Below are positions 28,428 to 37,525 of a stretch of DNA of 64,000 nucleotides, one piece after another (position 1 is the first letter of the stretch; every line of letters starts with the position of its first letter). The notes beneath the pieces were generated by a model. That model saw only the letters and a list, made by a program, of their open reading frames with translations. It made no database searches and was not told the DNA's origin. The position numbers and the translations under genes were made by a program. The stretch lies in contig NZ_JABAFC010000003.1 of the NCBI RefSeq assembly GCF_012843435.1, positions 1-64,000 of the forward strand. The letters run 5' to 3'. Origin of the DNA: Psychrobacillus sp. BL-248-WT-3 (GTDB taxonomy: Bacteria > Bacillota > Bacilli > Bacillales_A > Planococcaceae).

Positions 28428-28919
28428 ATGGCAATTCGATCAATCGTTACACACCCTAATGAATTATTAACCCAAAAATGTAAAGAAGTTCATGCATTTG
28501 ATGAGAAACTCGGTAAGCTACTAGACGATATGTATGACACAATGATTGCTTCAGATGGTATCGGTCTTGCTGCGCCCCAGGTTGGAGAAGCCATCCAAGT
28601 GGCGATTGTAGACTTAGGAGAAGGTCAAGAGGTAATTGAAATGATTAATCCCGAAGTAGTCGAAATAGGTGGATCAGAAGTGGAAGTGGAAGGATGCCTA
28701 AGTTTTCCTGACATTTATGGAGAGGTTGAGCGTCCATTTTATGTGAAGGTAGAGGCTCAAGATCGTGATGGCTCTTTATATGAGTTAGAGGCAGAGGACT
28801 ACGAAGCAAGAGCAATTTTACATGAAATTGATCATTTACACGGTATTTTATTTACCTCTAAAATAATTCGTTATGTTGATATGGAAGAGTTGGAGAATGA
28901 ACAGGAGGATGAGCTATGA
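28428..28919 (+). CDS. def: Peptide deformylase
   Basis: Removes the formyl group from the N-terminal methionine of new proteins. Its 163 residues carry all three motifs: GIGLAAPQVG at 44-53, EGCLSFP with metal ligand Cys90, and HEIDH with His132, Glu133 and His136. Length and motif spacing fit the type 1 enzyme, like B. subtilis Def rather than the longer YkrB/type 2 form. Overlaps fmt by four bases. Confidence 0.95.
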   Translation: MAIRSIVTHPNELLTQKCKEVHAFDEKLGKLLDDMYDTMIASDGIGLAAPQVGEAIQVAIVDLGEGQEVIEMINPEVVEIGGSEVEVEGCLSFPDIYGEVERPFYVKVEAQDRDGSLYELEAEDYEARAILHEIDHLHGILFTSKIIRYVDMEELENEQEDEL

Positions 28920-29857
28920 CTTCTATCGTATTCATGGGCACACCTGCTTTCTCAGCACCAATCTTACGCATGCTAGTTGAGGAAGGCTACGAGATTAGTG
29001 CTGTTGTGACTCAGCCTGATCGACCAGTAGGTAGAAAAAAAGTGTTAACTCCTCCTCCGGTAAAGGAAGAGGCTTTAGAGCTTGGATTACCAATCATTCA
29101 GCCAAACAAGCTAAAGGGATCTGAGGAACTCAATCAAATCCTTAACCTGGCGCCAGATTTGATTGTCACTGCTGCCTTTGGTCAAATTTTACCGAAAGAA
29201 TTACTAGAAGCACCTAAATACGGTTGTATCAATGTGCATGCATCCTTACTTCCAGCCTATCGTGGAGGAGCCCCAATACACCAAGCAATTATAGATGGAC
29301 AAGAAAAAACAGGTGTCACTATTATGTATATGGAGGAAAAACTCGATGCAGGGGATATCATTTCTCAGCGTGAAATTCCTATTACACATCTAGATGATAC
29401 TGGAATTCTGTTTAACAAACTAAGTGAAGTAGGAACTCTCCTTTTAAAGGAAACATTGCCATTAATCATTACGGGCAGAAATGAACGAATTGTCCAAGAT
29501 GAGTCTCTAGTTACCTATGCAAGAAATATTTCACGCGAACAGGAAAGAGTAGATTGGACTAAGTCTGCAATAGAAATTCACAATCAAATCCGTGGTCTTC
29601 ATCCGTGGCCTGTAGCATATACCACATTAGATGGACAAACAGTGAAGCTTTGGAAAGCAGATACGATTGATACAGATACAATGGAATTACCAGGGACAGT
29701 CGTAAAAATTGAAACAGATTATTTTGTTGTTCAAACTGGTTTGGGAGAAGCTATCCGAATTGATGAGATACAGCCGGCTGGGAAGAAAAAAATGTCTGCA
29801 AATGACTATTTGCGAGGCGTAGGTTCTAAATTGCGAATAGGAGACAAATTTGAATGA
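28916..29857 (+). CDS. fmt: Methionyl-tRNA formyltransferase
   Basis: Formylates initiator Met-tRNA using 10-formyl-tetrahydrofolate. The 313-residue protein has the N-terminal Rossmann fold (IVFMGTPAFS), the catalytic segment NVHASLLPAYRGGAPIHQAI and the DAGDI motif, then a C-terminal tRNA-binding beta-barrel from about residue 205. It pairs functionally with def just upstream, and both overlaps (ATGA) indicate translational coupling with def and rsmB. Confidence 0.95.
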   Translation: MTSIVFMGTPAFSAPILRMLVEEGYEISAVVTQPDRPVGRKKVLTPPPVKEEALELGLPIIQPNKLKGSEELNQILNLAPDLIVTAAFGQILPKELLEAPKYGCINVHASLLPAYRGGAPIHQAIIDGQEKTGVTIMYMEEKLDAGDIISQREIPITHLDDTGILFNKLSEVGTLLLKETLPLIITGRNERIVQDESLVTYARNISREQERVDWTKSAIEIHNQIRGLHPWPVAYTTLDGQTVKLWKADTIDTDTMELPGTVVKIETDYFVVQTGLGEAIRIDEIQPAGKKKMSANDYLRGVGSKLRIGDKFE

Positions 29858-31206
29858 CAAAAAAGAATGAAAAAATATGGACAGGTAATGTAAGAGATGC
29901 AGCATTAACTATACTAATGGCTGTTGAAAAACAACAAGCTTATAGTAACTTGTTGCTACATCAAACAATTGAAAAGTATGACATTGAACCAAAAGATCGA
30001 GCATTATTAACCGAGTTAACTTATGGAACGCTTCAACATAAAATGACATTAGATTACTACCTTCAGCCCTTTATAAAAGGTAAGCTGGATGACTGGGTTA
30101 GACAACTTCTTCGATTGTCCTTATATCAAATACACTATTTATCGAGAATTCCAGACCATGCAGCTGTAAATGAAGCGGTTAACATTGCTAAGCGAAGAGG
30201 ACATAAGGGAATTTCCGGTGTAATTAATGGTATTTTACGCTCGATCCTTCGAGAAGGCGTCCGTTCCACGGAAGAGATTCAAGACAAGGTAGAGAGACTT
30301 TCTATCGAGACTAGTCACCCAATGTGGATGGTGAAACGATTTATTTCCGAATATGGTTTTGAAACAACTGAGCAAATGCTTAAAGAAAATAACGAGCCTC
30401 CTGTGACTACTTTACGTGTTAATTTATTCAAGCGAACAGTAGAACAAGTTATGCATTTAATGACTCAAGAAGGATATGTCGTGGCAAAGAGCGAAGTTAT
30501 TCCAGAGTGTATTTATTTGTTCAATGGCCAAGCAGCTAAAACGACAGCTTTTCAAAAAGGTTTTGTTACCATTCAAGACGAAAGCTCTATGATCCCGGCC
30601 TATGCTCTTCAAGCAGAACCAGGAATGACCGTATTAGACATGTGCTCTGCACCAGGCGGAAAAACGACACATATAGCTGAAAAAATGAAAAATACTGGAA
30701 AGCTTGTAGCGATGGATATTCACCAGCATAAATTGAAATTAGTAAAAGAAAATGCTGAAAGACTAGGCTTTAGTTTTATTGAAACAGTTGAAAAAGATGC
30801 ACGCCAAGCGTCAGAGTTATTTCCAGAGCAAACGTTTGACCGTATTTTAGTTGATGCTCCTTGTAGTGGTCTAGGGGTCATGAAAAGAAAGCCTGACATT
30901 AAATATACGAAAAGTGAAAAGGATTTCGATTCACTGAAGCCGATACAACTAAAACTATTAGACGAAGCATATACACTTTTAAAGCCAAATGGTTTAATAG
31001 TTTATAGTACGTGTACAGTGGACCGTGAGGAAAATGAAGGTACGGCCAAGTTATTTATGGAAAAACATCCAGATATGGAACTAAAAAGTTTTCCAGACGT
31101 TGTAAAGAATATAAAGCAACAAGAAGAGGATGGTATGTTACAGCTGTTTCCTCAAGACCTGAGAAGTGATGGATTTTTTGTGGCAGTTTTTCAAAAAAAG
31201 AGCTGA
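29854..31206 (+). CDS. rsmB: 16S rRNA (cytosine-967-C5)-methyltransferase
   Basis: Methylates C967 (E. coli numbering) of 16S rRNA. The 450-residue protein has an NusB-like N-terminal domain (about 1-140) and a Rossmann methyltransferase domain with LDMCSAPGGKTTH, then the two catalytic Cys motifs DAPCSGLG and STCTVDREEN. In B. subtilis rlmN follows; here the next gene, 38 bases on, is prpC and rlmN is absent. Confidence 0.95.
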   Translation: MTKKNEKIWTGNVRDAALTILMAVEKQQAYSNLLLHQTIEKYDIEPKDRALLTELTYGTLQHKMTLDYYLQPFIKGKLDDWVRQLLRLSLYQIHYLSRIPDHAAVNEAVNIAKRRGHKGISGVINGILRSILREGVRSTEEIQDKVERLSIETSHPMWMVKRFISEYGFETTEQMLKENNEPPVTTLRVNLFKRTVEQVMHLMTQEGYVVAKSEVIPECIYLFNGQAAKTTAFQKGFVTIQDESSMIPAYALQAEPGMTVLDMCSAPGGKTTHIAEKMKNTGKLVAMDIHQHKLKLVKENAERLGFSFIETVEKDARQASELFPEQTFDRILVDAPCSGLGVMKRKPDIKYTKSEKDFDSLKPIQLKLLDEAYTLLKPNGLIVYSTCTVDREENEGTAKLFMEKHPDMELKSFPDVVKNIKQQEEDGMLQLFPQDLRSDGFFVAVFQKKS

Positions 31207-31244
31207 TTGCAACGGGCTCTATCTATGAAGAGGTGAAGGGATAA

Positions 31245-31982
31245 ATGAGGTTCGTTGTTAAAACTGATGTAGGCTTGAAAAGAACCATTAATGAGGATCG
31301 TGTAGGTGTATTTAAACGTGAGGATGGTCGTATTTTAGCTGTTGTAGCGGACGGAATGGGTGGTCATAATGCTGGAGATGTAGCTAGTGAGATGGCTATT
31401 ACTGAGTTCGAAAAGTATTTTCATGCTTACAATCCTTCTGTTGTTCCAGCAAAAGATTGGTTAATGTACACGTTTCAAACCATTAACCAACTAATCGCCC
31501 AACATTCATCCTCTAATACAGGGTGTGAGGGTATGGGAACAACTTTAATTGCAGGTTTGTTTGAAAACAGCAAAGGGATTATAGCTCATATTGGGGACAG
31601 TCGCGTTTATCAAATTACACAAAACTTGGTTCGGCAAATTACAAGAGACCATTCTTTTGTAAATGTCTTACTCGACTCTGGGGAGATAAATGAAGAACAA
31701 GCAAAAACACACCCTATGAAGAATGCAATTATGAAAGCAGTCGGAACCGAACGAACTATTCACCCTGATTTTTTTGAAGTAGAATTTGCAGCGAATTCAT
31801 ATTTTCTTTTTTGCACAGATGGTTTAAGTAACAAAATAAGTGAATCCTATATACAGCACTTACTATACTCAAAGAAATCTCTTTACGAAATGGGAGATGA
31901 ATTAGTAGAGGAAGCTAATAAGTCAGGCGGAGAAGATAATATATCCCTGATCTTGTTAACAAATAAGGATGAGGAGGTGTAA
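31245..31982 (+). CDS. prpC: PP2C-type Ser/Thr protein phosphatase
   Basis: A 245-residue metal-dependent phosphatase that reverses phosphorylation by the neighbouring kinase PrkC. Metal-binding and catalytic motifs are present: NEDRVG near residue 17, VADGMGGHNAGD near 36-47, HIGDSRVY, and SGGEDNISLIL at the end. Start ATG after GAGGTGAAGGG. The prkC ATG is three bases after its stop. Confidence 0.95.
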   Translation: MRFVVKTDVGLKRTINEDRVGVFKREDGRILAVVADGMGGHNAGDVASEMAITEFEKYFHAYNPSVVPAKDWLMYTFQTINQLIAQHSSSNTGCEGMGTTLIAGLFENSKGIIAHIGDSRVYQITQNLVRQITRDHSFVNVLLDSGEINEEQAKTHPMKNAIMKAVGTERTIHPDFFEVEFAANSYFLFCTDGLSNKISESYIQHLLYSKKSLYEMGDELVEEANKSGGEDNISLILLTNKDEEV

Positions 31983-31984
31983 GG

Positions 31985-33979
31985 ATGTTAATCGGCAAAA
32001 GAATTAGCGGCAGGTATAAGTTGCTAGAGATGATTGGTGGAGGCGGCATGTCCAACGTATATTTGGGACATGATATGATCTTAGACAGAGACGTCGCAAT
32101 TAAGGTTTTGCGATATGATTTTTCTAATGAAGAAGAACTGCGTCGTCGCTTTCAGCGAGAAGCACTTTCTGCCACAAGCCTTACTCACCCTAATATAGTT
32201 AATATCTACGACGTAGGAGAAGATGAAGATATTCACTATATAGTTATGGAACATGTTAAAGGTGAAACATTAAAACAATACATACAGCATAATGCCCCGG
32301 TTTCGCCCGTTAAAACAATTACGATTATGAAGCAGCTAACTTCGGCTATTTCTAATGCACACAATAATCATATTATTCATCGGGATATAAAACCACAAAA
32401 TATTTTATTGGATGAACAAGAAAATGTGAAAATAACTGATTTCGGCATAGCGATGGCTTTAAGTGCGACTTCCTATACACAAACTAACTCCGTTTTAGGA
32501 ACCGTGCATTATTTGTCTCCAGAACAAGCCCGTGGCGGTACTGCTACTAGGGAATCGGATATTTATGCGCTAGGAATTGTGTTGTTTGAGTTATTGACTG
32601 GACAGCTTCCTTTTTCAGGAGAGTCAGCTGTATCCATTGCATTGAAGCATTTACAGGCGGAAACTCCATCGGTTAGAGCTATCAATCCAGTCATCCCACA
32701 AAGCCTAGAAAATGTTGTCCTAAAGGCAACTGCAAAAGATCCTAGAAACAGGTACCGTTCTGCAGAGGAAATGGAAAGAGACTTATCAACTGCCATGTCA
32801 CCAGAAAGGTCCAATGAACCAAAATTTGTTGTTCCTGTAGACGATGGAGCTACGAAGGTTCTTCCGGTTATTAAAGAGCCTGTTTCTTTTGAAGATGTTG
32901 CAGAAACTAAAAAATTACAAACGGAGGATAAGCCTCCTGAACAAACAAAACCAAAGAAGAAAAGAAGTAAATGGAAAATAATAACAGGGATAATAGCTGG
33001 CCTGATCTTGCTAGCATTAATCATCATCGTAGCTTTCCCTGGGTTGTTTAAACCGGACAAGATAGAAGTTCCTCCTGTAGCTGGCTTAGCAGTCGAGGAT
33101 GCTATAAAGCTACTTGAGTCAGAAGGCTTTATCATTGGAGAACAAATTTTAGAATTTGATGATGAGGTCGAAAAAGATCATGTCATAGGTACAACACCAG
33201 AAGAAGGAAAAATGCGTGACGTAGAAACTGAGGTAGATATAATTGTATCCCAAGGGAAGGAAACTTCTGTAATGGGTGACTACGAAAATCAGGATATCAC
33301 CCAGGTTATAGCTTTGCTTGAAAAACAAGGCTTTAAAATTGAGGAAGATAAAATCTACTCTTCTACAACGGCGGGTACCATTTTAAAGCAGGAGCCTGAA
33401 GCTGGACAAGAAATAATTCCAGAAGAAACAGTTGTCCGTTTTCAAGTAAGTCTTGGGCCAGAAATGATTACTTTGAGAGACTTAAGGGAATACAATGAAA
33501 AGAATTTAAACGAATATGCAACAAACTCTGGATTAAAGGTCGTTAAAACAAAAGAAGTAAACCACGATACAATTCCTAAAGGAGCAGTTGTAGAACAATC
33601 TCCTGGGCCAAACTCGAAAGTGGCAAAGGGAAGTACGGTTCAGGTAGTGATTTCTTCGGGGCCAAAAGCTAAGCCAACTAAGACGTTTGTAAGAATTGTG
33701 CCAATTCCTTATTTGGAGCAAGAACTTGATGGTGAAGGGGAAGAAGGAGAAGATGAGGAAAATCCTGAACAGGAAGTTGTTCCTCAAATAATTCAAATTT
33801 ACATTCAAGACAAAACGCATAAATTTACTGACCCTCCAGTTGAAGAGTTTGAAATTACATCGGCAGTAGAGAAAAAGATTTCACTAGAAATTGTGGAAGG
33901 CGAGGCTGGCGGATATCTTATTAAAAGAAATCAAGAGGTACTCGAACAGAAAACAATAAAATATGAAGATATAGATTAG
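31985..33979 (+). CDS. prkC: Membrane Ser/Thr protein kinase with PASTA domains
   Basis: A 664-residue eukaryotic-type kinase that senses muropeptides and, in Bacillus, promotes spore germination and stationary-phase signalling. The kinase domain covers residues 1-270, with glycine loop GGGGMSNVYLG, Lys40, catalytic Asp134 (HRDIKPQN) and DFG Asp152. A transmembrane helix lies at about 335-357. Three extracellular PASTA domains follow (about 363-565), then an acidic stretch and a C-terminal beta-rich tail of roughly 80 residues. Strong RBS GAGGAGGTG. Confidence 0.95.
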   Translation: MLIGKRISGRYKLLEMIGGGGMSNVYLGHDMILDRDVAIKVLRYDFSNEEELRRRFQREALSATSLTHPNIVNIYDVGEDEDIHYIVMEHVKGETLKQYIQHNAPVSPVKTITIMKQLTSAISNAHNNHIIHRDIKPQNILLDEQENVKITDFGIAMALSATSYTQTNSVLGTVHYLSPEQARGGTATRESDIYALGIVLFELLTGQLPFSGESAVSIALKHLQAETPSVRAINPVIPQSLENVVLKATAKDPRNRYRSAEEMERDLSTAMSPERSNEPKFVVPVDDGATKVLPVIKEPVSFEDVAETKKLQTEDKPPEQTKPKKKRSKWKIITGIIAGLILLALIIIVAFPGLFKPDKIEVPPVAGLAVEDAIKLLESEGFIIGEQILEFDDEVEKDHVIGTTPEEGKMRDVETEVDIIVSQGKETSVMGDYENQDITQVIALLEKQGFKIEEDKIYSSTTAGTILKQEPEAGQEIIPEETVVRFQVSLGPEMITLRDLREYNEKNLNEYATNSGLKVVKTKEVNHDTIPKGAVVEQSPGPNSKVAKGSTVQVVISSGPKAKPTKTFVRIVPIPYLEQELDGEGEEGEDEENPEQEVVPQIIQIYIQDKTHKFTDPPVEEFEITSAVEKKISLEIVEGEAGGYLIKRNQEVLEQKTIKYEDID

Positions 33980-33990
33980 GGAGGCATAGG

Positions 33991-34872
33991 ATGCCAAATG
34001 GTCAAATAAGAAAAGCACTTAGTGGTTTCTATTATGTATATGATAATGGTAAAGTGATTCAATGTAGAGGGAGAGGGGTCTTTAGAAATAGAGGCGAATC
34101 TCCTCTAGTTGGTGATTTTGTTGACTATACAGTCGAGGGAGAGAATGATGGTACTATAACTGTCATCCACGAAAGAAAAAATAACTTAGTTCGTCCACCG
34201 ATATCGAATATTGATCAGGCCATTTTAGTTTTTTCTATTAAAGAACCAGACTTCAATACGATATTATTAGACCGTTTTCTAGTAGTGCTAGAATCCTTTT
34301 ACATTGAGCCAATCATATGCTTGACGAAAAGTGATTTGATGGATACTAAGATGGAACAAACAATGAAGGATTATATCAACGATTATGAAAATATTGGTTA
34401 TGAAATATTAATGACCTACAAGGATGATCCAGATTTTAACGATAAAATAACCCCTATTTTAAAAGGGAAAACTACTGTACTAGCAGGACAATCAGGGGTA
34501 GGGAAATCTACTTTATTAAATACAATTCTCCCTTCCTTAGATTTAAAAACAGGAGTCATATCGGATGCTTTAGGACGTGGGAAGCATACAACCAGACATG
34601 TAGAACTAATCGAGGTTTGTGATGGGCTTCTAGCTGATACCCCTGGTTTTAGTTCTTTTGAATTTGATTTAATGGAAAAAGAAGAGCTCTCTAGTTGCTT
34701 TCCTGACTTTGTAAAACGACAGGACGAATGTAAGTACCGTGGGTGCCTACATGTTAATGAGCCAAAATGCGCTGTAAAAAAAGCAGTAGAGCTTGGAGAA
34801 ATTAAAGAATACCGATACAAACATTATTTACAATTTTATGAAGAAATAGTAGATAGAAAGCCGAGGTACTAA
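33991..34872 (+). CDS. rsgA: Ribosome small-subunit maturation GTPase RsgA
   Basis: Circularly permuted GTPase that acts late in 30S assembly (B. subtilis CpgA). It has an N-terminal OB-fold (about 1-70), G4-like LTKSD, P-loop GQSGVGKSTLLN, the DTPGFSSFE switch II segment, and a C-terminal zinc knuckle beginning at CKYRGCLHVNEPKCAV. Length 293 is standard. RBS GGGAGG. Neighbours prkC and rpe are conserved; in B. subtilis PrkC phosphorylates this protein. Confidence 0.95.
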   Translation: MPNGQIRKALSGFYYVYDNGKVIQCRGRGVFRNRGESPLVGDFVDYTVEGENDGTITVIHERKNNLVRPPISNIDQAILVFSIKEPDFNTILLDRFLVVLESFYIEPIICLTKSDLMDTKMEQTMKDYINDYENIGYEILMTYKDDPDFNDKITPILKGKTTVLAGQSGVGKSTLLNTILPSLDLKTGVISDALGRGKHTTRHVELIEVCDGLLADTPGFSSFEFDLMEKEELSSCFPDFVKRQDECKYRGCLHVNEPKCAVKKAVELGEIKEYRYKHYLQFYEEIVDRKPRY

Positions 34873-34875
34873 CTT

Positions 34876-35544
34876 ATGGTAAAGATTGCACCTTCTATTT
34901 TAGCAGCAAATTTTGCAAAACTTGGAGAAGAAGTATTAGAGGTAGAAAAAGCTGGAGCTGAGCTTATTCATATAGATGTGATGGATGGTCATTTTGTTCC
35001 AAACATAACGATGGGACCGATTGTCGTAGAGGCTTTGCGACCACTTACGAGCCTTCCATTGGATGTACATCTTATGATTGAAAATGCAGATCAATATATT
35101 GAGGCATTTGCTAAAGCTGGAGCTGATTATATAACAGTTCACGTAGAGGCTTCACCACATCTTCACCGTACAATTCAGCTGATTCGTTCATTTGGAGTGA
35201 AGCCAGGAGTTGTGTTAAATCCACATACACCTGTCGAATCAATTATGCATGTATTAGAGGATGTTGATATGGTTTTATTTATGACTGTCAACCCTGGATT
35301 TGGTGGTCAGAAATTTATACATTCGGTTATTCCTAAAGTAAAACAACTTTCTCAAATTATACAGGAAAGAAATCTTTCTATTGAAATTGAGATTGATGGA
35401 GGAGTCAACGAGGAGACAATTATTCCTTGTGTGGAAGCAGGAGCAACTATTTTAGTCGCTGGATCCGCTGTTTATAATGCACCTGACAAAGGGAAGGCAC
35501 TTCAAAGAATAAAAGCTGCAGGATTGAGTGTGGCTTCAAAATGA
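34876..35544 (+). CDS. rpe: Ribulose-phosphate 3-epimerase
   Basis: Interconverts ribulose 5-phosphate and xylulose 5-phosphate in the pentose phosphate pathway. The 222-residue TIM barrel has the metal-binding ELIHIDVMDGHFVPNIT motif, DVHLMIENAD, MTVNPGFGGQKFI, and the DGGVN phosphate-side loop. It overlaps thiN by four bases. Confidence 0.95.
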   Translation: MVKIAPSILAANFAKLGEEVLEVEKAGAELIHIDVMDGHFVPNITMGPIVVEALRPLTSLPLDVHLMIENADQYIEAFAKAGADYITVHVEASPHLHRTIQLIRSFGVKPGVVLNPHTPVESIMHVLEDVDMVLFMTVNPGFGGQKFIHSVIPKVKQLSQIIQERNLSIEIEIDGGVNEETIIPCVEAGATILVAGSAVYNAPDKGKALQRIKAAGLSVASK

Positions 35545-36197
35545 AGCGTGTCTTCATCTGCGCAGGTGGTCCTGTAGAGGAGGTTGTTGATCTTAGACAG
35601 CTTCCTTTTTTACAAGAGGAAACAATCTTTATTGGGGCTGATAGAGGTGCCTATCATTTGCTGAATGCTGATATTATTCCAACTGAGATTATTGGAGATT
35701 TTGATTCTATTAGTTATAAAGAGTTGGATACACTACGTAAACACGTGACACATGTATCTATAATGCCTTCTGAGAAGGATGAGACTGATACGCGTTTGGC
35801 TTTATTAGAAGCAATGAAATATAAACCAAACGAAGTTATTTTAACCGGTGTAAGTGGTTCTCGTTTGGATCACTATCAAGCAGCTCTTCATGATGTATAC
35901 CACTTTCAACGATTGCATCCTGAAGTCTCCTTTTATATCCAGAACAATAAAAATAAGCTTCAATTTCTACTTCCTGGAACACATAAAATAGATCAACAAG
36001 AAGAATATAAATATATATCTTTTTATCCTTTTGGTGAAGGACTGGAAGACGTTACACTAGACGGATTTTTGTATAATGTGGAAGAAGAACCAATAAGTTA
36101 TGGCCATGCAAAGTTTACTAGTAATGAACAAGTAGAGCGAACAAGTACTATCTCCTTTAAGTCAGGCATATGTTTAATGATAAGAAGCAGTGACTAA
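35541..36197 (+). CDS. thiN: Thiamine pyrophosphokinase
   Basis: Converts thiamine to thiamine pyrophosphate using ATP. The 218-residue protein shows GADRGAYHLL, IGDFDSI and the SEKDETDTRLAL motif, then the LTGVSGSRLDH block of the catalytic domain and a C-terminal beta domain. Overlap with rpe (ATGA) implies coupling. spoVM begins 16 bases after its stop. Confidence 0.93.
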   Translation: MKRVFICAGGPVEEVVDLRQLPFLQEETIFIGADRGAYHLLNADIIPTEIIGDFDSISYKELDTLRKHVTHVSIMPSEKDETDTRLALLEAMKYKPNEVILTGVSGSRLDHYQAALHDVYHFQRLHPEVSFYIQNNKNKLQFLLPGTHKIDQQEEYKYISFYPFGEGLEDVTLDGFLYNVEEEPISYGHAKFTSNEQVERTSTISFKSGICLMIRSSD

Positions 36198-36213
36198 AAG
36201 GGAGGAAATTCGT

Positions 36214-36306
36214 GTGAAGGTCTACACATTTAAATTACCTAAATCTGTTAGTAGTTTAATGAAGGTTTGTATTCGTCTTTTTAAAAAGGATGAGGAAAAA
36301 AAATAG
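36214..36306 (+). CDS. spoVM: Stage V sporulation protein SpoVM
   Basis: A 30-residue amphipathic peptide that senses the convex forespore membrane and anchors SpoIVA at the start of coat assembly. It begins MKVYTFKLPKSVSS, matching the B. subtilis start MKFYTIKLPK including Pro9, and ends LFKKDEEKK, four residues longer than the 26-residue Bacillus form. The start is GTG after GGGAGG, eight bases upstream. Position between thiN and rpmB is exactly the conserved one. The B. subtilis double glycine after the KLPK block is replaced here by SVSS. Confidence 0.88.
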   Translation: MKVYTFKLPKSVSSLMKVCIRLFKKDEEKK

Positions 36307-36320
36307 TTTTAAAAAGAAAT

Positions 36321-36353
36321 AATGCCAGGTCGACAATTTGTCGGCCTGGCATT
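36321..36353. terminator. Terminator between spoVM and rpmB
   Basis: A 15-base-pair stem with one G-T pair (36321-36335 with 36339-36353). The minus-strand side is followed by TTATTTCTTTTT, a good tail for rpmB; the plus-strand tail is weaker. Serves the convergent genes. Confidence 0.8.
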
Positions 36354-36367
36354 AATTATGAGAGCGA

Positions 36368-36556
36368 TTATACGCGCTCAATTTTTCCTGATTTTAAAGC
36401 TCTAGCAGAAACCCATACGCGTTTAGGTTTACCGTCTACAAGAATACGGACCTTTTGAAGGTTTGCCCCCCATGTACGCTTAGTGGCGTTCATTGCGTGA
36501 GAACGAGCATTACCAGAACGAGCTTTACGCCCAGTGATTGCACATACTTTTGGCAT
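36368..36556 (-). CDS. rpmB: 50S ribosomal protein L28
   Basis: A 62-residue L28, beginning [22 protein letters not shown] and containing [17 protein letters not shown] and [14 protein letters not shown], collinear with B. subtilis L28 of equal length. The zinc-binding Cys pairs of the C+ form are not present (a single Cys5). The ATG at 36556 follows AAAGGAGG; a longer in-frame reading upstream is not real. Confidence 0.95.
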   Translation of the reverse strand: MPKVCAITGRKARSGNARSHAMNATKRTWGANLQKVRILVDGKPKRVWVSARALKSGKIERV

Positions 36557-36620
36557 TATAATTTCCTCCTTTAAAAAAGAAGCTGAAAGATTTTCAGTTC
36601 GATATTTCACATACTTTAAT

Positions 36621-36649
36621 AATTTACCACAGACTCTTTTGATAAGCAA
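36621..36649 (-). promoter_or_regulatory. Probable sigma-A promoter of rpmB
   Basis: On the minus strand TTGCTT (36649-36644), a 17-base spacer and TAAATT (36626-36621). Its start would be about 60 bases before the rpmB ATG. Confidence 0.4.
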
Positions 36650-37062
36650 GTATATCAAGAAAAAAACCTTTACACTATAAAATAACAGTTTAGGTTCAGT
36701 AGTTACTTGCAGTGTCGGGGTTTACATAGTTACTATAGTAACAGATGGCGTTTATACTGGAAAAATATTTTACTAAAAAATAACTTCCTAAATGAATTTA
36801 AGAAACTAAGAGGTTTCAGGTTACTTGAAAATAAGATAAAAAAGCAGGAAAAGAAATTGCTGATTTTCACTTTCTGCTTGATGAGCAATATGGATGCCCG
36901 TCATTAGCATACTCGAAAGTAATTCTGAATTATTTTTTTTCAAGTCATAGAGCACCTTATTGCTATAATTACAGGTTGTATAGAAAATAACGTATAATGT
37001 ATAAATCAAACCATCTTTTTTTTGAAAAGGAAGCGCTAAATAAAAACCACTTTTGCAAAAAG

Positions 37063-37091
37063 TAGACGAATAGAAACGTGTCTTTTATAAT
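37063..37091 (+). promoter_or_regulatory. Probable sigma-A promoter of yloU-fakA
   Basis: TAGACG (37063-37068), a 17-base spacer and a consensus TATAAT (37086-37091), about 55 bases before the yloU start. Confidence 0.45.
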
Positions 37092-37146
37092 TTTAAAGGG
37101 TGTAGTACAATAAGGGATAGTCAAAAAGGACTTGGGAGGTTTCAAC

Positions 37147-37509
37147 ATGTCAATAGAATTAACAAATGAATTTGGGCACATTGATATATCACAAGATACT
37201 ATTGCTCAAATTGCAGGCGGAGCAGCGATTGAATGCTATGGAATTGTTGGTATGGCATCAAAGCATCAAATCAGAGATGGTTTAACAGATATATTAAGAA
37301 AAGAGAACTTTACAAAAGGTGTAATTGTTAGACAGGAAAAAGATGATTTACATATCGATATGTATATAGTTGTAAGTTACGGAACAAAAATTTCTGAGAT
37401 CGCTTATCAAGTCCAGTCTAAAGTTAAATACACGCTAAATAAATCTCTTGGTATGTCGGTGAAATCCGTAAATGTTTACGTACAAGGAGTTCGCGTGGCA
37501 AACGTGTGA
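37147..37509 (+). CDS. yloU: Asp23/Gls24 family envelope stress response protein YloU
   Basis: A 120-residue Asp23/DUF322 protein, the same length as B. subtilis YloU. The family pattern appears as GHIDISQDTIAQIAGGAAIECYGIVGM at the start and KVKYTLNKSLGMSVKSVNVYVQGVR at the end. Relatives in Staphylococcus associate with the membrane and respond to envelope stress; the YloU role itself is unknown. The ATG at 37147 follows GGGAGG; a TTG 15 bases upstream is inside the ribosome binding site. Co-transcribed with fakA, 16 bases on. Confidence 0.9.
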   Translation: MSIELTNEFGHIDISQDTIAQIAGGAAIECYGIVGMASKHQIRDGLTDILRKENFTKGVIVRQEKDDLHIDMYIVVSYGTKISEIAYQVQSKVKYTLNKSLGMSVKSVNVYVQGVRVANV

Positions 37510-37525
37510 TTAAGGAGAGAAAACA

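Larger units (their letters stand above)
36557..37146. other. Intergenic region between rpmB and yloU
   Basis: 590 bases between divergent genes. It contains the rpmB leader and a possible minus-strand promoter (36621-36649), then an AT-rich middle without a recognisable gene or RNA, and a probable yloU promoter near 37063-37091. Short open frames here have no ribosome binding site and no recognisable content. Confidence 0.5.

Noticed and set aside
36707-37009. Short frames in the rpmB-yloU gap
   Set aside because: No ribosome binding site, no family resemblance, and skewed AT-rich composition.
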